Below are positions 34,106 to 43,653 of a stretch of DNA of 64,000 nt, in pieces (position 1 is the stretch's first letter; the number at the start of each line of letters is the position of its first letter). Below the pieces are notes generated by a model, which did no database searches, was not told the origin of the DNA, and saw nothing but the letters and a program-made list of their open reading frames with translations. Source of the DNA: Phytohabitans maris (GTDB taxonomy: Bacteria; Actinomycetota; Actinomycetes; Mycobacteriales; Micromonosporaceae); the NCBI RefSeq assembly GCF_031085175.1, contig NZ_JAVHUY010000048.1:1-64000 (forward strand). Direction: 5' to 3'. The position numbers and the translations under genes are program-made.

Positions 34106-34842
34106 TCCGCGCTTTCCCCGGCGGCACCTCCGTCACCCACCTGAGCGTCTACAGTGGCCTCTGTCCGGACGGACTCGCCGGCGGCACCCCGCACCTGCAC
34201 ACCGCCTCCACCGAGGCGTACGTCGTCGTCGGTGGCAGCGGCGCGCTGCGGACCCTCGACCCGTCCGGGCTCCGCGAGACACCCCTTCAGCCGGGCAGTG
34301 TCGTGTGGTTCACGCCGGGCACCATCCACCGCGCCGTCAACCGCGGCGGCCTGACGGTGGTGGTCGTCATGGCCAACGCCGGCCTGCCCGAGGCCGGCGA
34401 CGCGGTCATGACCTTCCCGCCGGAGATCGTCGCCGACCCGGACCGCTACGCGCGGGCCGCCACGCTACCCTCGGGCGAGCCGGAGGCGGTCCTCGACAAC
34501 GCCGCCCGGCGCCGCCGCGACCTCGCCGTCGAAGGGTTCGAACGGCTGGTCGAGGCGACCGAATCGGGCGACCCGGCCCCGCTGGAACGCTTCTACGACG
34601 ACGCGGCCAGCCTGGTGCGACCGCGGATCGCGCAGTGGCGTCGCATCTGGCAGCGGAACGTCGCCGCTCAAACCGCTCACACCGCGGACATCCTGGACGC
34701 CCTCGAACGCGGCGACGGACGGCACCTACGCGCTGCCGCGCTGCTGCAGGCACCGCCGAGCGCCACGGCCGGGTTCGGCATGTGCGGCCGCCTGCGCACC
34801 TACGACGTACGAAACCCCCTCGGCGGCGAGGACCCTCCCTGA
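34102..34842 (+). CDS. Cupin-domain protein of the sugar operon
   Basis: The 246-residue protein has an N-terminal cupin (TPHLHTASTEAYVVVGGSGALRTL then LQPGSVVWFTPGTIHRAVNRGGLTVVVVMANAGLPE) with likely metal ligands in HLH, Glu and the later His. A helical C-terminal part of about 110 residues follows (RRRRDLAVEGFERLVEAT, RIAQWRRIWQRNVAAQTAHTADIL). It starts at GTG 34102, overlapping the PmoA-family gene by 4 bases, and is the last gene of the sugar locus. It may be an isomerase, a sensor or an accessory protein; none can be shown. Confidence 0.72.
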   Translation: MIRAFPGGTSVTHLSVYSGLCPDGLAGGTPHLHTASTEAYVVVGGSGALRTLDPSGLRETPLQPGSVVWFTPGTIHRAVNRGGLTVVVVMANAGLPEAGDAVMTFPPEIVADPDRYARAATLPSGEPEAVLDNAARRRRDLAVEGFERLVEATESGDPAPLERFYDDAASLVRPRIAQWRRIWQRNVAAQTAHTADILDALERGDGRHLRAAALLQAPPSATAGFGMCGRLRTYDVRNPLGGEDPP

Positions 34843-35136
34843 CGGACGTGGCGGTCTTGAGAGGGTGCAAACCCGGAATGAGCATTTGGGCTACCGCGAT
34901 GACCGTCGTGGTCCGGACCGTCGCGCGGGGTCCCCGGGGAAACGTGGAGCGCAGCGGAGCGTTTCTTGGGGTGCATTCCCGCGGCCTCACCCTCCGCGGT
35001 CGGCGATGTCTGAACCGACGACCTGGGCGGGCCTGGTTCTTTGGCTCAGGTATGACCGGTGGAGGGATGGTTGCCCCGTGTCTACGGGCGTCAGACTCTG
35101 CCTGCGAAAGGCTGTGCCGGCAGAGGGGAACCGTGG

Positions 35137-35463
35137 GTGAGCGGGACTGTGGAGTTCGTCCTGAGTGATGGGTCGACGGTGCTGTTCGAGTCGGAGGGGG
35201 TGTTGGACGGCGGCCTGGTGACGGAGCACAGCGGCGTGTCGGACGGAAGCCGTAACGGCGGGCGGCTGCGCGAGCGGTTCGAGCGGATCGCCGCCACCGC
35301 ACAGGAGATCAGTACGACGCTGCGCCAGAACCTGGCTCCGGACGAGGTAGAGGTCGAGCTTGCGGTAAAGGTGAATGGCGAGGCTGGCGCGTTTATGTTC
35401 GCCAAGAGCACGGCGGAGGCGGCGGTGACCATCCGTCTCAGGTGGACCGGGTCCGGGGCGTGA
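35137..35463 (+). CDS. Trypco1 / CU044_2847-like small protein (trypsin-co-occurring)
   Basis: The 108-residue protein starts at GTG 35137 with AGAGGGGAA upstream. It has strands EFVLSDGSTVLFESEGV, a helix RLRERFERIAATAQEISTTLRQNL and strands PDEVEVELAVKVNGEAGAFMFAKSTAEAAVTIRLRW. That pattern fits the trypsin-co-occurring domain 1 (CU044_2847) family, which sits next to trypsin-like proteases in actinobacterial conflict or signalling cassettes. Here it overlaps a trypsin-NTPase-WD40 gene by 4 bases (GTGA), as expected. Its biochemical role is unknown; it may be a substrate, activator or regulator of the protease. Confidence 0.8.
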   Translation: MSGTVEFVLSDGSTVLFESEGVLDGGLVTEHSGVSDGSRNGGRLRERFERIAATAQEISTTLRQNLAPDEVEVELAVKVNGEAGAFMFAKSTAEAAVTIRLRWTGSGA

Positions 35464-38400
35464 CCTGGCAGGAGCGGGTCCGCGCGGCGACCGCTCCCGT
35501 CGTCGCCTGTGCCCACGGGCAGCCCGCCGCCGCGGCGCCGGTGCTGGGCTCGGCGGTGCTGCTGGCCGAGCGGTCGTTTCTGACCTGCCTGCATGTGGTC
35601 CGGGGACGGGCATCGGTCGATCTGCTCGTGGACGGGGAGCGGATACACGCGTCCGTGCGGGGGCCCGCCGACGACACCGTCGACATCGCCGCTCTCGACC
35701 TCGACGCGGCGCTCCCGGGCGTCGTACCGTTGCGGGTCTCGCCCCGGCGGCGGCCCCCGGCCGCTGTCGCGATCTTCGGCTATCCGGCGGCGGACGGTAC
35801 CAACGCCGGTGTGTGGCTGCGGTTCCGGCACGCCGGGCCGACGAACGACAACGATGTACAGGTGTCCACGCTGGACCGGCGCGGCTCGTGGAAAGGGCAC
35901 AGCGGGGCGCCGGTGATCGATGTGCGGGACGGGCACGTGGTCGGGCTGCTGCGGTCCGGGGAGCGGGAGGGGACGTTCGACCGGTACGTGCCGCTGGACC
36001 TCGCGGGCGGCGCCGGGTTCGTGCTGAAACAGGGCTGGATGTACATGGGTGTCGCGGACGGCTGGGCTGGGCGCGACCCGGCCGACACCGTTCTCGCGGC
36101 CCAGGCGGCCCCGCACAGCCGGCTGGGGCTGCTCGACCGGATCGCGGCGTTCCTGACCGAGGGTGCCGCGGCCGCTCCGTTGCTGGTCACCGGACCACCG
36201 GGAGCCGGCAAGTCCTGGCTGCTGCGACAGTCCGCCGCCCGGCTGTCCGATGTGGAGGCGCTGCTCTTCTTCGACGCCCGGCAGGCGACGTACGCGCACT
36301 TCGCCGAGGCGGCCGCCGAGCTCCTGGGATCCGGCGCCGAACAGCTCCCGGCCAGCCTGCCGCCGGGGACGCGGCGGTCGGCGCTGTTGGTGGACTCGCT
36401 CGACGAGGCGGCTACGCCGGCGCACGCGCGAAACATCGCGTACGGGCTGCGGCGGCTCGCGGAGGTTCCCGGGCTCGCGGTCGTGGCCGGTGCCCGGCGG
36501 CAGCCCCCGACGGGCGTCGTCCAGCTGCCCCAGCTGCTCGGCGTGGCGGAGCGCGAGGCGGACCTGGTCGTCGACCTGGGTTCGGCCGCGCACTCGGCGG
36601 CCGGCGACATGGTGCCGCCCGTCGCGGACCTGCTCGCGGCCGGCGGCGACGGCACGGTGGGTGCCCTGCTCGCCCCGCGGCGCGAGGTGCGCACCCGGCT
36701 CGCCGCGGTGGTCGCCCGGCGGTCCGGTGGCAACTACCTTATCGCGACCACGGCCGCGCGGCTGCTGGCCGGCCGGCCAGCGGATGATCTGGCCACGCTC
36801 GACCCGGCCGGTGACGGCTTCGACCCGGCACTGATCCCGGCGAGCCTGGGCGACACCATCGACCTGGCGATCGAAGGGCACTGCGCGCGGTCGGGGGCCG
36901 ACGAGTTCGCGGTGCGCGGCTGGCTGGCGGCGCTCGCGTACGGGCAGGGCTCCGGCCTGGACTGGGACCGCTGGGTGCGGTTTCGCCCATGCGCTCGGCT
37001 ACCCGATGACCCGGGCGGACGTGGACCGCCTGCGGGGATGGGCGATCTCCGCGCTGCTCACGGTCGGTCCGGACGGTCAGAGCGCGCTCTTCCACAGCAC
37101 GATGGCCCGGCAGCTGCTCGAGGCGCGGCCGGTGCGCGAGGACCAGAGCCGGATCGCCGCGGAGCTGACGCGGGCCGTCGCGGCGAGCGGTGGTTGGAGC
37201 CGGGCCGGGGAGTACGAGCGCCGGTTCGCCGCCGTGCACGCGCGGGCCGGCGGGGCACTGGAGGACCTGCTCCGCACGCCGGGCTACGCGGAGGTGGCCG
37301 AGGTGGAGCGGCTGCTCTCCGCCGCCGAGGGTTTCGCCTGCGGCGAGCGGGCGAACGCGGTGCTGGAGGTGCTGCGGCAGATAACCGGACGGGGCGAGGA
37401 CCCGGGGCGCGGGGCGCTGCTGGAGTTGGCGGCATTGCATGTCGGCGCCGACCTGGAGTTCGGCGGGGCCGAGGCCTGCGGGGTACGGGCGCGCTGGGCG
37501 AGCACGGTGGTGCGGCGGCGCCGGTCGCTGCCCCCACACCCCGCGGGCGTGGTCTCGATCGACGGGCGTACTGTCCGGCACCAGGACGGGCACCGGTACG
37601 AACTGATCGCGACGGCCTGCGAGGACGGGCGGGTACGGGTCTGGGACGCGGGGGAGATGACCCCGGTCGGTGAGTTCGACCTGTCGCCGGCCCGGCCCGT
37701 CGGGGTCCGGCTGACCGGCTCCGCACCCCGGTTCGACCCCGTGCTGGTCATCCTGGACGACGCCTACCGGATCTGGCTGGCGAAGCCGTGGGTCGAGGGG
37801 TCGCAGAGCCTGATGACCGAGGTGTTTCCGACGCCCCGGGCGGGCTCCCGGACCTGGGTGGCTCGGGTCGCGCCCGGCCACGGCCCGGGTGCGATGACCG
37901 TCGTCTGGGGACAGGCCGAGAGCGAGTACGAGACCCGGTTCACCAGGTTCGACCTCACCGCGTCCGACCTCTCCATCGCCGCCGGCGTCATCGGCGCGAG
38001 CCCGATCCTGATGGACGGCAAGGAACCCGGTCTCTGGCCCTACGGCGGCGGCCGGCTCGGCGACCGGTCGGTGGCGGCCGTGTCGAACCCGTTCCTGTCC
38101 GACTTCCTGCTCCTCGACCTGGCCGACGCGTCCACGGTCGGCCGGATACCGATGGGCGAGACGGGTGACCACCGGGCGGTACGCGAGAGCCGGACGGTCC
38201 TGTGCGGCCGGACGGGCGGCGTCGAGGTGGCCGCCATCGGCAACAAGCGCGGCGAGATCGAGATCCGGACCGCCGAGCCGGGCGAGGAGGGCATCACGTT
38301 TCCCGGCCCGCCGGCGGTCTGCTTCACCGGCCACTTCGGACCCGTCAAGGATCTCGCACTGGCGACCTCCGGCGGCCGCCCGGCGCTCCTGTCGGCCGGC

Positions 38401-39468
38401 GCGGACGGCGCGGTACACGTGTGGGACCTCGACGACCGGCTCACCGGCCGGCGGCCGACCCGATTCTCCGGCGCGATCACCAGCGTGCGTCTCACCCGCG
38501 GACCTGGCGACGCGCTGACGGTGCTCGCCGGGGACACGTCCGGAAACGTCGGCACGGCTGATGCCGAACTCGGCACCTACCGGCACTTCCTCGGCGGGCG
38601 GCACGAGGGCGAGGTGACCGGCGTGACGGTCGCCGACCTGCCGGTCGCGGGCGCCACGCGTACCCTGGCGGTCACCTGCTCCACGGACAAGCTGATCCGG
38701 CTCTTCGACCTGGCGACCGGCGAGGACGTGGGCCGGCCGTTCGGCGGGATCGTCCAGTATGGTCAGTCCAGCTGCCAGATGACGGCGGTGGCGGCGGGAA
38801 GCCTCGCCGGCCGGAGCGTCGTCGTCGGCGCGGCGACCGGGTTCTTCCTGCGCCACACCTACAACTCGCTTTACGTCTTCACCACGCGGGACTGGACCGA
38901 CACCGGCGGGCGCGACCTGCTCACGGAGCCGCTGTTCGGAAATGTCAGCGGGCACCGGAAGGCGATCCCCTGCCTCACGCTCGGCGTCGTCGGCGGGCGC
39001 GACGTGATCGTCACCGGGAGCCTCGACGGATACGTGCGGGTGTGGGACGGGGAGTCGTTCGACCGGATCGGGGAGCCGCTGGCGGCCGGCAGCGCGGTGT
39101 ACGACGTGTGGGCTGGCGAGCTGCTCGGCCGCGGCGTCCTACTGGCCGCCTGTGGCGACGAACGGCTGCGGATGTGGGACACGCAGACCCTCACGCCGCT
39201 CGCGGAGCCGGTGGCAGCACACGACCGTGCGGTGCGCGGCGTCGGGGTGGCCGAGGTCGCGGATGGTCCGGTCGTGGTGACGACCGGGCTGGACGCAAAG
39301 GTACGGACCTGGCGCCCGGACGGGTGGAGCCCGCGTGGCGCGGCACATCCACTGCTCTTCCCGGGCACGGCAGTGGACTGCGCGGGATCGGCGGTGGTCG
39401 TCTCGTCCGGGGCGACGCTGGTCCGCTTCGACCTGAGGGAGCTGATTCCGCAGCCCGGATCGTGCTAG
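35460..39468 (+). pseudogene. Trypsin-NTPase-WD40 repeat protein, single-base frameshift at 36981-36983
   Basis: One gene split between two frames. In the first frame, from GTG 35460, there is a trypsin-like protease with His45 (TCLHVV), Asp75 (VDIAALD) and Ser148 (GHSGAP). A STAND/AAA-like NTPase follows with Walker A GPPGAGKS (245-252) and Walker B LLVDSLDEA. Near 36983 the frame must move by one base to continue GFAHALGYPMTRADVDRLRGW and run through about 14 WD40-like blades (for example LLSAGADGAVHVWDLDD, VTGSLDGYVRVWDGESF) to the stop at 39468. Deleting one T from the TTT at 36981-36983 gives an intact protein of about 1335 residues. It is either a true frameshift or a sequencing slip in a short homopolymer. 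The architecture suggests a sensor that activates proteolysis. Confidence 0.8.
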
Positions 39469-39508
39469 GCCCTGTTTCGAAAATCCTTGCCGGGCTGCGC
39501 CGGGCCCA
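39466..39508. repeat. Partial copy of the 24214-24273 repeat
   Basis: TAGGCCCTGTTTC, a short divergent stretch and TCCTTGCCGGGCTGCGCCGG begin in the stop codon of the WD40 gene. The last block is identical over 20 bases to the reverse strand of 24214-24273, and the first resembles its end. The opposite arm is not found nearby, so this copy looks truncated or diverged. Both copies begin in a TAG stop codon. Confidence 0.55.
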
Positions 39509-39804
39509 GACGACGACCGGCGGCGCCGGGCGCAGCGCGATCCGGGCGTCGCCGCGGCGACGGTTTCGGCGCCCTTCGGCTGGGGTTGGCGGCGAGGGCG
39601 GGCTCGCTACGCTGGCCGTTCTCCGGTGTGGTCGCCGGCAACGGACTCGGCGGCCCGATCGACGTGGAAAGAGCCGGTGAGCCGTCGTCACGATGCGACC
39701 GGGTGGGGGAGTGGCGCTCTTTTCGGGTGCGGCCGAAACGTTTTTCGAGTACGCCGGCGGCGCGCCACGATCGGAGGCGATTTCGTCGTTCGAGGAGTGT
39801 CGCG
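39509..39804. other. Intergenic region upstream of the FAD monooxygenase
   Basis: About 300 bases without a supported gene. The translations in all frames are Arg/Gly/Ala-rich and domain-free. It presumably holds the promoter for the monooxygenase, whose ribosome site is CGAGGAG at 39791-39797. Confidence 0.4.
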
Positions 39805-41349
39805 ATGGTCGCCGATGTCGTGATCGCGGGTGCCGGCCCGAACGGGTTGATGCTCGCCTGCGAGCTGAGCCTGGCCGGTGTACGTCCCCTCGTGCTGGAG
39901 CGGCTGCCCGAGCCGAGGCGGGAAAACCGGGCCAACGGCCTGGTCGGCCAGGTGGTCCGGATGCTCGATCGCCGCGGCCTGTACCAGCCGCTGGCCGGCA
40001 GGTCCGAGCCACCGCGACCGATCCCGGCGTTCTTCTTCGGCGCGGTGCCCATGGAGCTTGGCGTGCTCGACGACAACCCGTTCTATCTGCTGCCCGTGCC
40101 GCAGACCCGGATCGAGCGGGTGCTGGCCGAGCGCGCCGCGGAGCTGGGCGTCGAGGTGCGCCGGGGCCACGAGCTGACCGGCCTGTCCCAGCACGCCGGC
40201 GCGGTCACCGTCGAGGTCACCGGCCCGAACGGGCGTTACGAGATCAGCGGCCGCTACGTGGTCGGCGCGGACGGTGCGCACAGCACGACCCGCAAGCTCG
40301 CCGGCATCGGATTTCCCGGGGCCGTACACGATGAGATCGTCTCCCGCCTCGCGGAGGTGGCCGTACCCGACGAGTTCGTCGACCCGGCCACCGGCGGGCT
40401 GAACGTGCCCGGCTACGGCTCCATCCCACCGATGTACCACCGCACCGAGCGGGGACTCTTCGCCTACGCCCGGCCGGCGTCCGGACCGGACATGGTGTTC
40501 ACCGTCGAGTGGGGCGCGGAAGGGTTCGATGTGGACACACCGTTGACGCTTGACGAGGTTCACGACAGCATCTCCCGGGTCATGGGCGTGGACCTGCCGC
40601 TGCGCGCGCCCGAAGGCCGCGGACCGCATCGGGTGGATCGGTTGATCGGCGTCAACACCCGTCTGGCCGACCGGTACCGCGACGGCCGGGTGCTGCTGGT
40701 CGGCGACGCCGCCCACGTGCACTTCGTGATCGGCGGGCCGGGACTCAACCTCGGCCTGCAGGACGCGGTCAACCTGGGCTGGAAGCTGGCGGCCGTGATC
40801 CGTGGCTGGGCGCCGGCCGGGCTGCTGGACAGCTACGAGGCCGAGCGGAGGCCGGCCGGCGAGCGGGTGGCCATGCACAGCCAGGCCCAGCTCGCGCTGC
40901 TGGCTCCCGGCGCCGAGGTCACGGCACTGCGTGAACTGTTCGCCGAGCTCCTGCGTGACCGGCAGACCGTGGCGCGCATCGCGAACATGATGGCGGGTGC
41001 GGACATCCGCTACGAGATGGGAGTCCGCGAGACCCACCGTCTGGTCGGCCGGTGGGCTCCGGACCTGCTCCTCAAGACCGACGGCGGCCCGGTCCGGCTC
41101 GCCGAGCTGACCACGACCGCCCGGCCGCTGCTGCTCGACCTCACCGAGGACGCGTCGCTCGGGACGGCGGCGGACGGGTGGCGCGACCGCGTCGACACCG
41201 TCACCGCCCGCACCGGGGAGGTCTCGATCACCGGGCTGCTGCTGCGTCCGGACTGCTACGTCGCCTGGGCCACCGACTCGCCTCGCCCGGATCACCAGGA
41301 GCGGGAGTCTCTGCGTACCGCGCTGGCCACGTGGTTCGGCCCGTGCTGA
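39805..41349 (+). CDS. FAD-dependent aromatic monooxygenase (PheA/TetX-like)
   Basis: The 514-residue protein has the class A flavoprotein hydroxylase motifs: GxGxxG in DVVIAGAGPNGLMLACELSLAG, the DG motif VVGADGAHSTTRKLAG, and GDAAHVHFVIGGPGLNLGLQDAVNLGWKLA for the FAD ribityl site. The C-terminal thioredoxin-like region (LLLRPDCYVAWATDS) is present in part. These enzymes hydroxylate aromatic rings or polyketides with NAD(P)H and oxygen. CGAGGAG precedes ATG 39805. The 3' end overlaps the convergent ArsR-like gene by 58 bases, which suggests that gene may be its regulator, though this is inference. Confidence 0.88.
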   Translation: MVADVVIAGAGPNGLMLACELSLAGVRPLVLERLPEPRRENRANGLVGQVVRMLDRRGLYQPLAGRSEPPRPIPAFFFGAVPMELGVLDDNPFYLLPVPQTRIERVLAERAAELGVEVRRGHELTGLSQHAGAVTVEVTGPNGRYEISGRYVVGADGAHSTTRKLAGIGFPGAVHDEIVSRLAEVAVPDEFVDPATGGLNVPGYGSIPPMYHRTERGLFAYARPASGPDMVFTVEWGAEGFDVDTPLTLDEVHDSISRVMGVDLPLRAPEGRGPHRVDRLIGVNTRLADRYRDGRVLLVGDAAHVHFVIGGPGLNLGLQDAVNLGWKLAAVIRGWAPAGLLDSYEAERRPAGERVAMHSQAQLALLAPGAEVTALRELFAELLRDRQTVARIANMMAGADIRYEMGVRETHRLVGRWAPDLLLKTDGGPVRLAELTTTARPLLLDLTEDASLGTAADGWRDRVDTVTARTGEVSITGLLLRPDCYVAWATDSPRPDHQERESLRTALATWFGPC

Positions 41350-42332
41350 ACGCCGCCGGGGCTCGGCGCCGGGGTGTTGAGCCGGACGAGGTCCAGGCCG
41401 AGGGGGGTCGCGCGGTGGATCACCGCCTTGCCGTCGCGGCGGCTGGAGACCATGCGGGCCGCCCGTAGCGCCGCGCTGTGCTCGGACGCCGACGCGGCGC
41501 TGATCCCGAGCTGCCGGGCGATGTCACCGGTGGTGTGCTCGGTGGAGAGCAGGCGCAGCACCGCCGCCCGCCGCACCCCGAGGACGGCCGCGAGGGAGTC
41601 GGGCTCGGCGCCGACCCGGATGCTCAGCACGGCCGGGGCGGGATAGGCCAGCAGCACCGGTTGGTCTGGCAGCTCGCCGACCAGCGGCGGTCCGGTCCAG
41701 AACGCGGTCGGCGTGATCAGCAGTCCGCGCCCGTCCAGCCGGACCGTGCGGTCCTGCGGGCTCTCGATCAGCAGGCGGTCTCCGCGCCACCTCGCCCCGG
41801 GTATCACGGCGCTCAGCGCGGCACTCACCCCGCGGCACGCCAGCATCCGCCCGTGCTGCGCCAGCTCGCTGTGGTGGTTGGCCCGGACATCGGCCCAGTA
41901 CGGCTGCACCGCCGCCGTGAACACGGTTTTCGTCCCGTGCACCAGCACCCGTCCGGCGTCGCGGTCTCCCTCGAGCGCGTACCGGGGCAGCAGCGGAATG
42001 CCTGAGTTGGGGGCGCTGAAGTACAGCGCCATCTCCTGGCGTACCCGCTCCGGGCTGAAGCCCAGGGTGGTTTCCATCCCCTCGTCGAGATCGGCGCTGG
42101 CGGCGAAGGTGGGTGACAACGCCCAGGAGAAGTGCCCGCCGATCTGGCGCACCGCCGGCCGCGCCGGCATCGGGATCGCCGCCAGCGCGTGGCCGCGCCA
42201 CCGCGCACCCCACGGCGCGCGAATCCCGCGGCGCAGCCCCACGGCCGCGAACTTCAGCTCCAGTATCGGAGCGGGCTCGGCCAGGAACCGCGTCGACGCG
42301 AGGTCGTCCGGGCTGAACAGGATCTGCAGCAT
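41292..42332 (-). CDS. ArsR-fold winged-helix regulator with large N-terminal domain
   Basis: In the 346-residue protein the DNA-binding part is C-terminal (LGVRRAAVLRLLSTEHTTGDIARQLGISAASASEHSAALRAARMVSSRRDGKAVIHRATPLG), a typical ArsR winged helix. The N-terminal 230 residues form an uncharacterised domain seen in many actinobacterial ArsR-like regulators (MLQILFSPDDLASTRFLAEPAPILEL start). It has no Cys metal site. It is convergent with, and overlaps, the FAD monooxygenase gene and is divergent from the enolase-family gene. Confidence 0.8.
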   Translation of the reverse strand: MLQILFSPDDLASTRFLAEPAPILELKFAAVGLRRGIRAPWGARWRGHALAAIPMPARPAVRQIGGHFSWALSPTFAASADLDEGMETTLGFSPERVRQEMALYFSAPNSGIPLLPRYALEGDRDAGRVLVHGTKTVFTAAVQPYWADVRANHHSELAQHGRMLACRGVSAALSAVIPGARWRGDRLLIESPQDRTVRLDGRGLLITPTAFWTGPPLVGELPDQPVLLAYPAPAVLSIRVGAEPDSLAAVLGVRRAAVLRLLSTEHTTGDIARQLGISAASASEHSAALRAARMVSSRRDGKAVIHRATPLGLDLVRLNTPAPSPGGVQHGPNHVASAVRRDSRSW

Positions 42333-42447
42333 GCCGCCCCCTGCCAGTCACACCGTAACGTGCGTACCCCATGAATCCTGCCCGCTGGCGGGCGCCGCGA
42401 CACCTGGAATGTGAAGACGTACGTTCGGGCAAGTTTTTCCTGCTCAC

Positions 42448-42477
42448 TTGACTTGTATCCTGCATGCAGCATACGGT
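42448..42477 (+). promoter_or_regulatory. Promoter with GntR-type operator at the head of the carboxylate locus
   Basis: GTATCCTGCATGCAGCATAC (42455-42474) is a 20-base palindrome with one mismatched pair. It lies between TTGACT (42448-42453) and TACGGT (42472-42477), a plausible promoter with an 18-base spacer. Operators of FadR/FCD GntR regulators have this GTAT...ATAC form, and the only GntR gene nearby is at 46725, inside the locus. Repression by that protein is inferred. Confidence 0.65.
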
Positions 42478-42505
42478 CTTCGGCATCTCGAAGGGAGATC
42501 ATGAC

Positions 42506-43615
42506 GTGCTGATTGACCGGGTCTCGGCGGTCCGGGTGCGGATTCCGTACCGCCGTAGCCACACGCAGAGCTTCGGTCCGGTGCCGTACTCCGAGGCGGT
42601 GTTCGTCCGGGTCAGCACGGACAGCGGTGTCGAGGGCTTCGGCGAGGCGTGCGTGCCGGCCGGGCCGTACTGGAACGAGGAGTCGGCGGAGTCGATGCTC
42701 GCGGCCTGCGAGGTGTACCTCGGGCCGCGGCTGGTCGGCGCCGACCCGCGCGCCCTCGGCGCGGTGCAGGACCGGATGCGGGTCGTCTCCGGCAACCACT
42801 TCGCCAAGAACGCCCTGGAGATGGCGTGCCTGGACATCGCCGGCAGGGCCGCTGGGGTGCCGGCGCACGACCTGCTCGGTGGGGTGCGGCGGCGGGACGT
42901 GCCGATCATCTGGTCGCTCGGTATCGGCGACGCCGCCGCGGAGCTGGACGAGATGGCCGAGATGCACGAGCGGTACGGCATCGAGATCTTCAAGGTGAAG
43001 GTGGGGCACGAGCCGCTCGCGCACGACCTGGAGCGGCTGAGCCGGCTCGCCGGCGGGCTGGACGGCCGGGTGCGGCTGCGCCCGGACGCCAACCAGGGCT
43101 GGGACGAGGCGACCGCGCTGCGGGCGCTGCCGGTGCTGGAGCAGCTCGGGATCGAGGCGCTGGAGCAGCCGCTGCCGCGCTGGAACCTCACCGGCCTGGC
43201 CCGCCTGCGCAACGCCTCGCGGGTCCCGCTGATGGCGGACGAGTCGGTGCTGAGCCCGCAGGACGCGTTGACCCTGGCCCGGGAGGGCGCGGTCGACCTG
43301 TTCGCGCTCAAGCTCGCCAAGTCGGGCGGCACGCTGCCGACGATGGCGATCGCGGCGATCGCCGAAGCGGCCGGGATCGGCTGCTACATGGGCTGCATGG
43401 TGGAAAGCGGTCTGGGTACGGCCGGCTACCTGCACGCCTGCGCGGCGGTGCCGGACCTGCGGTGGGGCTGCGCGCTGCTCGGGCCGCTGCTGCTCGCCGA
43501 GGAGGTCCTCACCGAACCGATCCGGTTCGCGAACGGCCGGATCTTCGTACCGGACGGACCAGGGCTCGGTGTGCTGCCGGACTGGGACGCGGTACACGCA
43601 CTCGCGGTCGGCTGA
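42506..43615 (+). CDS. Enolase-superfamily enzyme (mandelate racemase / muconate lactonising group)
   Basis: The 369-residue protein from GTG 42506 (AAGGGAGA upstream) has the capping domain at its N terminus and a TIM barrel. The barrel carries the KxK general base K163-V-K165, metal ligands D194 (PDANQGW), E220 (EQPLP) and D245 (ADES), and the opposite-face Lys in FALKLAKSGG. That set fits the muconate-lactonising/dipeptide-epimerase subgroup. It abstracts a proton next to a carboxylate to racemise, cycloisomerise or dehydrate. It is the first gene after the GntR operator and before the TctC binding protein, so it probably acts on the imported carboxylate. Confidence 0.87.
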   Translation: MLIDRVSAVRVRIPYRRSHTQSFGPVPYSEAVFVRVSTDSGVEGFGEACVPAGPYWNEESAESMLAACEVYLGPRLVGADPRALGAVQDRMRVVSGNHFAKNALEMACLDIAGRAAGVPAHDLLGGVRRRDVPIIWSLGIGDAAAELDEMAEMHERYGIEIFKVKVGHEPLAHDLERLSRLAGGLDGRVRLRPDANQGWDEATALRALPVLEQLGIEALEQPLPRWNLTGLARLRNASRVPLMADESVLSPQDALTLAREGAVDLFALKLAKSGGTLPTMAIAAIAEAAGIGCYMGCMVESGLGTAGYLHACAAVPDLRWGCALLGPLLLAEEVLTEPIRFANGRIFVPDGPGLGVLPDWDAVHALAVG

Positions 43616-43653
43616 CCGCGCTCATCACCCCCGTACAGAACTGGAGCCGGTTC

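Noticed and set aside
36982-37673. Continuation of the first protease-NTPase frame past 36983
   Set aside because: After the TTT slip this frame becomes Arg/Gly-rich and loses all similarity. The real continuation is in the frame that ends at 39468.
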